From: Roseburia sp.
GTDB taxonomy: Bacteria > Bacillota > Clostridia > Lachnospirales > Lachnospiraceae
NCBI GenBank assembly: GCA_030844625.1
Contig: JAUUNJ010000073.1
Coordinates: 1-9,520 of the forward strand
Direction of reading: 5' to 3'
Length of the DNA: 9,520 bases
How positions within the stretch are numbered: the first letter of the stretch is position 1; each line of letters starts with the position of its first letter. Both the position numbers and the translations under genes were made by a program. This document shows positions 5,558-9,520 of the stretch, piece after piece. The notes under the pieces were generated by a model. It had not been told where the DNA came from, did not search any database, and saw only the letters and a list, made by a program, of their open reading frames with translations.

Positions 5558-7042
5558 ATGGCGAATCACATATTTACAGAGGAAGAAGTAGTCCGTATTT
5601 TAGATCAGGTGGTTGGTAAAACTTTAGGTCAGGTAGACAAAAACAATGTGTTTGATAAGACTAAAGAAAAACCCAAAATTACAGGAATTGCAGGGGATGT
5701 TATTGAACAATCTGTCTTTGGTTACCAAGCGGATACCAAGCAAGAAGCAGACTTATTAATTGATGGGAGACCTGTAGAGCTTAAAACAACAGGGTTAAAA
5801 AAATCTTCTCCTAAAAGTAAAAGCAAACATGCTTTAGAGGCGAAAGAGCCAATGAGTATAACCGCAGTTTCTGTTGATAAAATTGGAAGTCAAGATAATT
5901 TTTATGAATCAACTTTATGGCATAAATTAGAGGAACTTCTACTTGTTTATTATCTTTATGATTCTGATAAAACAGTGAAAGCCTCTGAATATAGTAATTT
6001 TCCAATTCAAGGCTATCAATTCCTGATTTTTAGCGAAGAAGATAAAAAGGTTTTGGAAAACGATTGGAAAATAGTAAGAGACTTTGTTCGTAATGTTGAA
6101 AAAAATGCACTTGATAAAAGTATTGAATTCCCTAAAATTTCAAAACTGAGAACAGAAATGTCATATATGGATACAGCACCTAAGTATCCTCATCCTCCAA
6201 GATTTAGACTAACTAGGAGTTATGTCTCTACAATTGTTCAACAACATTTTGGGAAAGATTTTAAACCACTTTACCCAGATAAAGAATTTACTAGTATAGA
6301 GGGGCTAAAAGATATTCTAGAGAAGTTAGGTAAAGAATTTATAGGTAAAAGTATAAAAGAAATTGCTAATGAATTGAATGTGCCAATGAAACTCGCAAAA
6401 AATGGTAAAGTTTCAAAGAGCATATCATCAATTGTTGTAGCCAATATGTTTAGTAAGGAAGCCCAAAAAATTGAGAAGATTGCATTATTCAACAAGTTTG
6501 GGATTAAATCCAAGACGATTGTTCAAACTAGGACGGGTGGTAGAACAGAAGATACAAAATTGTTGATGGTTGATTTCTCGGAGATAACTGATACTACTGT
6601 TCAATTTGAGGACAGCACATTGTATAGCTTTTTTTCAGAACAAAAAATTTTGTTTAGTGTATTTGAGGAAGTAAATCCAGATGAGTATGAAAGCAATGTT
6701 TTTAAAGGTTTTAAGTTGATTAGCTTTGAAGATAAATTTATTGAAAATACTGTTCGATTAGTTTGGGATAGAACACGTTCATTAATCTTAGATAAAAAGC
6801 TAAAATTGGTTATCACAGAAGATAAAAACGGACAGCCCATACTTAATAAAAAAGGACTTATAGAGGAGGCACCTAATTTTCCCAAGGCAAGGGAATGTGA
6901 CGTTTTCTTAAGAGGGTCAGGGAAAGATTCAACCGAAAAAACTTTTGAGATTAACGGTTTAAAAATGTATCCTCAGTTTTACTGGATTAAGGGAAGTTAT
7001 TTGGTTAAAATGTTGAATCAAACAGATTTTTTAGGCAAATAA
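5558..7042 (+). CDS. Type II restriction endonuclease, Sau3AI/LlaKR2I family
   Basis: Cuts unmethylated DNA, most likely at GATC (family inference). It has 494 residues, close to the about 490-500 of Sau3AI and LlaKR2I. The N-terminal domain (about residues 40-180) is the MutH/Sau3AI fold: GIAGDVIEQSVFG with E50, then EADLLIDGRPVELKTTGLKK giving D65 and E74-x-K76 as the PD-(D/E)xK metal centre. The C-terminal half (about 220-494) is the second, MutH-like but non-catalytic DNA-binding domain of this family. It lacks an ExK and ends with the family-like QFYWIKGSYLVKML. AGAGG at 5546-5550, seven bases from the ATG, supports the start. It is divergent from its methyltransferase, there is no C-protein gene between them, and no clear terminator follows. 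Confidence 0.9.
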   Translation: MANHIFTEEEVVRILDQVVGKTLGQVDKNNVFDKTKEKPKITGIAGDVIEQSVFGYQADTKQEADLLIDGRPVELKTTGLKKSSPKSKSKHALEAKEPMSITAVSVDKIGSQDNFYESTLWHKLEELLLVYYLYDSDKTVKASEYSNFPIQGYQFLIFSEEDKKVLENDWKIVRDFVRNVEKNALDKSIEFPKISKLRTEMSYMDTAPKYPHPPRFRLTRSYVSTIVQQHFGKDFKPLYPDKEFTSIEGLKDILEKLGKEFIGKSIKEIANELNVPMKLAKNGKVSKSISSIVVANMFSKEAQKIEKIALFNKFGIKSKTIVQTRTGGRTEDTKLLMVDFSEITDTTVQFEDSTLYSFFSEQKILFSVFEEVNPDEYESNVFKGFKLISFEDKFIENTVRLVWDRTRSLILDKKLKLVITEDKNGQPILNKKGLIEEAPNFPKARECDVFLRGSGKDSTEKTFEINGLKMYPQFYWIKGSYLVKMLNQTDFLGK

Positions 7043-7104
7043 TATAGATAGTCTCCTATCACTTTAAAACAATAGGATGGATTCTAAAAGGATTCTTCAA
7101 TCAC

Positions 7105-7410
7105 CTAATTGTGATAATATTCATCTTTTGTTGGTTCGATTACGTTTGTATAAAAGTTCTCCACTTGAGATACAAGGTAACCTTTTGAAGAAACATTTGT
7201 TTTCGTAAAAAGTTCATTGAAAGAGTCTAATGATAATAAATCATTTGATGTGATATTGAATCGTTTTGATTTGCATAGCGAAATAATATCATTTCCAAAA
7301 TTACGAAGCTCGTCATTATATTGATTGTTGAAAACGTTTTTTTGAATTAATATTTCAAAGTTTTTGACAAATTCATTTAAGTTTTCGAATAGTTCATCTA
7401 AGTTTTGCAT
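7105..7410 (-). CDS. Small acidic, Asn-rich protein of unknown function
   Basis: I do not recognise a family. The 101 residues include about 17 Asn, with 15 Asp/Glu against 9 Lys/Arg, so the protein is acidic. It appears mostly helical, with a heptad-like N-terminal stretch (LDELFENLNEFVKNFEIL) that could form a coiled coil. There is no signal peptide or membrane segment, so it is probably cytoplasmic. The gene is well supported by AAAGGA seven bases before the ATG and a TATAAT about 38 bases upstream. It lies convergent to the nuclease gene, 62 bp past its stop, and divergent from the OLD nuclease gene. A role in the defence island, such as a regulator or an immunity or antitoxin protein, is possible but only by position. 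Confidence 0.7.
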   Translation of the reverse strand: MQNLDELFENLNEFVKNFEILIQKNVFNNQYNDELRNFGNDIISLCKSKRFNITSNDLLSLDSFNELFTKTNVSSKGYLVSQVENFYTNVIEPTKDEYYHN

Positions 7411-7447
7411 AGTATTTCCTTTCTATATATGTTCAGGTTTAGTGCTA

Positions 7448-7453
7448 ATTATA
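7448..7453 (-). promoter_or_regulatory. -10 box of the small acidic protein gene
   Basis: TATAAT on the minus strand. The -35 region at 17 bases (TCAATA) matches the consensus in only three of six positions, so the promoter is probably modest. The start would be near 7441, with a leader of about 30 bases that holds the ribosome site. Confidence 0.4.
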
Positions 7454-7459
7454 GGAAAA

Positions 7460-7828
7460 ATGTTTATGTTTATTGACTATATTAAAGACGGAAAACGTAA
7501 TATTTTGATTGTATTCGCTTATCTAAAAGTAATTGGCTTAATTTCTACCAGTTTCTATATCCTCTCTAACAGATAAGGAAAACACAATTCGCTTACTTAA
7601 AAATCAATAATAATTACCATCCTTGAAGTTAGTTTATTAGTCGAACATATAACTATTTAAGTAATAGTTAAAGTAAAAACAGTAAGCAAAGTATTTTTAT
7701 AGAAAATTCATTCTGTAGTTAACTTTATTTTACCAAATTATTCTTTCAGATTTGATGAGAACTTTGATAAAAAAGAAATAAATATAGATAAGTGTCGTGT
7801 AATTAATGAACTTCTAAGCTTGCACTGA
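7460..7828 (+). pseudogene. Possible decayed ORF in the 7411-7920 gap
   Basis: The 510 bases between the small acidic gene and the OLD nuclease gene hold no confident gene. One plus-strand frame from ATG 7460 (GGA just upstream) to TGA 7826-7828 has 123 codons, interrupted by stops at 7574, 7598, 7658 and 7700. The first 38 codons could be a small peptide with a hydrophobic run (ILIVFAYLKVIGLISTSFYI). The last part, after 7703, is hydrophilic and protein-like (FRFDENFDKKEINIDKCRV). The stop density is lower than expected for random DNA this AT-rich, which hints at a dead gene, but chance is not excluded. An inverted repeat AACTATT/AATAGTT (7651-7669) lies within. Confidence 0.25.
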
Positions 7829-7836
7829 GTACAATA

Positions 7837-7845
7837 TGCTATAAT
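7837..7845 (+). promoter_or_regulatory. Likely promoter of the OLD nuclease gene (extended -10)
   Basis: TGCTATAAT: TG, one base, perfect TATAAT at 7840-7845. The TTGCAC at 7820-7825 is only 14 bases upstream, too close for a standard -35, so the extended -10 would carry the activity. The predicted leader is about 70 bases. A second TATAAT at 7894-7899 is a weaker candidate. Confidence 0.45.
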
Positions 7846-7920
7846 TTTGAAATATCAATTAAATTATTTGGTTAATGTATAGCTTGAACTTATTATAATA
7901 ATCATCCGGAAGGAGGGGTA

Positions 7921-9520
7921 ATGAATCACCTTAAATCGTTAAAAATCAAAAATTATAAGCACATAGGAGATTCTTATGTTGGCTTTGAAAAAATTGATAA
8001 CTTTAATATATTGGTTGGACAAAATAACATAGGAAAGTCAACTCTATTGCAGTCAATAGAAATATTGATTTCTGGGAATGATAGTAATCGATATATAACT
8101 GAGAATACGAAAGTGAGATTTAGTTTTTGTCCAGAAGAAGATGATATACATCTTGTGTTTAGAGACAATATGTATGGGGGTCATATTAGTGGTAATCATT
8201 GGGATTTTGGGAAAAAATATGTCGATAAGTGTATGTCTTATGACTTTAAGCCCTGGAAAACTATAGGTGAACCTCAGATGGTGTTATCAGATATATCAAG
8301 TATCACTTTAGAGGAATTAAATAGGAACAAAACAATAGAAGAATTTACAGATTTGGCAAATAGATTCAAATCAAATAAGTTGAAAAGACTAAAAATAATA
8401 AAATTATCTGCAGATAGAAATCTAATACCCGAGGTACAAAATGGTAAAAAAACTGTATCTGAGGACGGAGCCGGTGCAACCAATTTATTGAGGCAATACC
8501 TGAATGTAGCTAGTCTTCCAAATGAGATTGTCGAGGGTGATATTTTAGAGGCGTTAAACGAAATTATGAAACCGGAAAATAATTTTACTAGGATAATGTG
8601 CCAAGAAATTGAGACAACGGATAGTTCTAATCCTATGTGGGAAATTTTATTAGTGAATGAAAATGGGAAAATTCCTATTTCAAGTTCTGGTAGTGGTTTA
8701 AAAACGGTCTTGTTGGTTTTGATAAAACTATTTTTGGAGACAAGGGAATATACAAGTAATAATTTTGAATTATCAATATGTAATTCAATATTTATTTTTG
8801 AAGAATTAGAGAACAATTTACACCCAACTATACAGAGAAATTTGTTTGAGTTTTTGTATCAATGGGCAATCAAATATAATACTCAAATGTTTTTAACGAC
8901 TCACTCTACTATCCCAATAAATATGTTCAGTGGGAAAGAGAATGTAACACTTACTCATATAAAAAAAGAAAATGGCACTATTGTGACTAATTCTGCACTC
9001 TCATTTATTGAAAATGAAGGTATATTAATGAATTTAGGTGTTCGAGCGAGTGACATATTACAATCTAATGCAGTAATTTGGGTTGAAGGCCCCTCTGATA
9101 GGATTTATATAAATAGGTGGATTGAGCTATATTCAAATGGTTCTTTAAAAGAAAATGTTCATTATCAGATTTTGTTTTATGGGGGAAGATTACTTTCTCA
9201 TTTAACTGGAGAAGTTAATGAATTAAATGAATTAATACAGCTATTTAGGGCTAATATTCATTCTATCATAGTGATAGATAGCGATAAAACTGGTCCTGGC
9301 AAACGAATAAATAAAACTAAGCAAAGAATTAAGGGTGAATTTAATAAAAATAATGCTATAGTATGGATTACAGAAGGTAAAGAAATAGAAAACTATTTAT
9401 CAAAAAACATCTTCAAAAAAGTTTATAAGGTTGATAAACAAATAGGTAAGTTTGAAAAGATTGATGATTTTTTGAATGAAAATAGTAGAAGGACGAATCA
9501 GGGGAGTGATTATGTTAAGA
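7921..9520 (+). CDS. OLD-family ATP-dependent nuclease (ABC ATPase + TOPRIM), 3'-truncated by window edge
   Basis: An open frame of 533 codons runs without a stop to the window end. It begins at an ATG four bases after a strong ribosome site (AAGGAGG, 7910-7916). The N-terminal ABC/SMC-type ATPase shows a Walker A (GQNNIGKST, residues 33-41), a signature-like SSSGSGLKT (254-262), a Walker B with a double Glu (IFIFEELE, 290-297) and an H-loop (LTTHS, H328). Then follows a TOPRIM nuclease domain: WVEGPSDRIY (E389), VIDSDKTG (D453, D455) and EGKEIENYL (485-493), all typical of OLD proteins. Such enzymes bind and cleave DNA with a metal ion and serve in phage defence, for example GajA of Gabija. 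The subclass depends on the downstream gene, which is out of view. It is probably the first gene of its own unit. The strong catalytic motifs argue against decay. Confidence 0.9.
   Translation, partial: MNHLKSLKIKNYKHIGDSYVGFEKIDNFNILVGQNNIGKSTLLQSIEILISGNDSNRYITENTKVRFSFCPEEDDIHLVFRDNMYGGHISGNHWDFGKKYVDKCMSYDFKPWKTIGEPQMVLSDISSITLEELNRNKTIEEFTDLANRFKSNKLKRLKIIKLSADRNLIPEVQNGKKTVSEDGAGATNLLRQYLNVASLPNEIVEGDILEALNEIMKPENNFTRIMCQEIETTDSSNPMWEILLVNENGKIPISSSGSGLKTVLLVLIKLFLETREYTSNNFELSICNSIFIFEELENNLHPTIQRNLFEFLYQWAIKYNTQMFLTTHSTIPINMFSGKENVTLTHIKKENGTIVTNSALSFIENEGILMNLGVRASDILQSNAVIWVEGPSDRIYINRWIELYSNGSLKENVHYQILFYGGRLLSHLTGEVNELNELIQLFRANIHSIIVIDSDKTGPGKRINKTKQRIKGEFNKNNAIVWITEGKEIENYLSKNIFKKVYKVDKQIGKFEKIDDFLNENSRRTNQGSDYVK

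Noticed and set aside
7054..7077. TCCTAT/ATAGGA hairpin after the nuclease gene as a terminator
   Set aside because: The stem has only 6 AT-rich base pairs, the loop is 12 bases and no T-run follows on either strand.
7364..7459. 5' part of a 70-codon plus-strand frame overlapping the small acidic gene
   Set aside because: It overlaps the start of a better supported minus-strand gene and has no start signal. Only the part from 7460 was considered, as a weak remnant.
7894..7899. Second TATAAT as the OLD gene promoter
   Set aside because: The start would fall almost on the ribosome site and no -35 or extended -10 TG accompanies it. The box at 7840 is better.
8274..8816. 180-codon open frame on the minus strand
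   Set aside because: It lies wholly within the OLD nuclease gene, whose plus-strand frame carries Walker A, Walker B and TOPRIM motifs. The antisense frame is a hydrophobic shadow without a ribosome site.
1..9520. CRISPR arrays, tRNA or rRNA genes, phage integrase or att sites
   Set aside because: I saw no regularly spaced repeats, no cloverleaf-like or rRNA sequence and no integrase gene on either strand.

Overview
The base composition (AT-rich by eye), the strong AGGAG-type ribosome binding sites and the gene families suggest a low-GC Firmicute, most likely a Streptococcus. Supporting signs are an HdiR-type LexA-like repressor followed by a DUF5960 gene, and a remnant of an IS861-like IS3-family element. 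The species cannot be fixed from this window. The window looks like an accessory region where decayed mobile DNA meets genome-defence genes.

Left part (1-1797): the C-terminal two thirds of an FtsX-type ABC transporter permease, cut by the window edge, then a complete MBL-fold (UlaG-like) metallohydrolase 10 bp downstream on the same strand. Positions 1798-3153 are a graveyard. They hold a short unassigned coding-like remnant, the left end of an IS861-like element with a frameshifted orfA and no orfB or right end, and a broken ImmA/IrrE-type metallopeptidase gene with nonsense codons and a frameshift. From 3157 to 4147 there is an intact hdiR-like SOS repressor (HTH plus self-cleaving S24 peptidase domain) overlapping a DUF5960 gene. 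The pair ends at a strong bidirectional hairpin terminator.

Middle part (4177-7042): a complete type II restriction-modification system of the Sau3AI/LlaKR2I kind. A 5-methylcytosine methyltransferase (minus strand) and a Sau3AI/MutH-family endonuclease (plus strand) are transcribed divergently from a roughly 115-bp control region. No controller (C) protein gene is present. The -35 box of the methyltransferase promoter contains a GATC, the expected target of the system, next to a 17-bp palindrome, which suggests autoregulation by self-methylation. GATC is scarce across the window: six sites were found by eye, and none after 5606.

Right part (7043-9520): a small acidic, asparagine-rich orphan protein on the minus strand, about 510 bp without a confident gene (possible decayed ORF plus a promoter), then an OLD-family protein on the plus strand. 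That protein has an ABC-type ATPase joined to a TOPRIM nuclease domain and runs off the window. OLD nucleases include the Gabija GajA subunit, so together with the R-M system this looks like a defence island. Whether a GajB-type helicase follows cannot be seen here.
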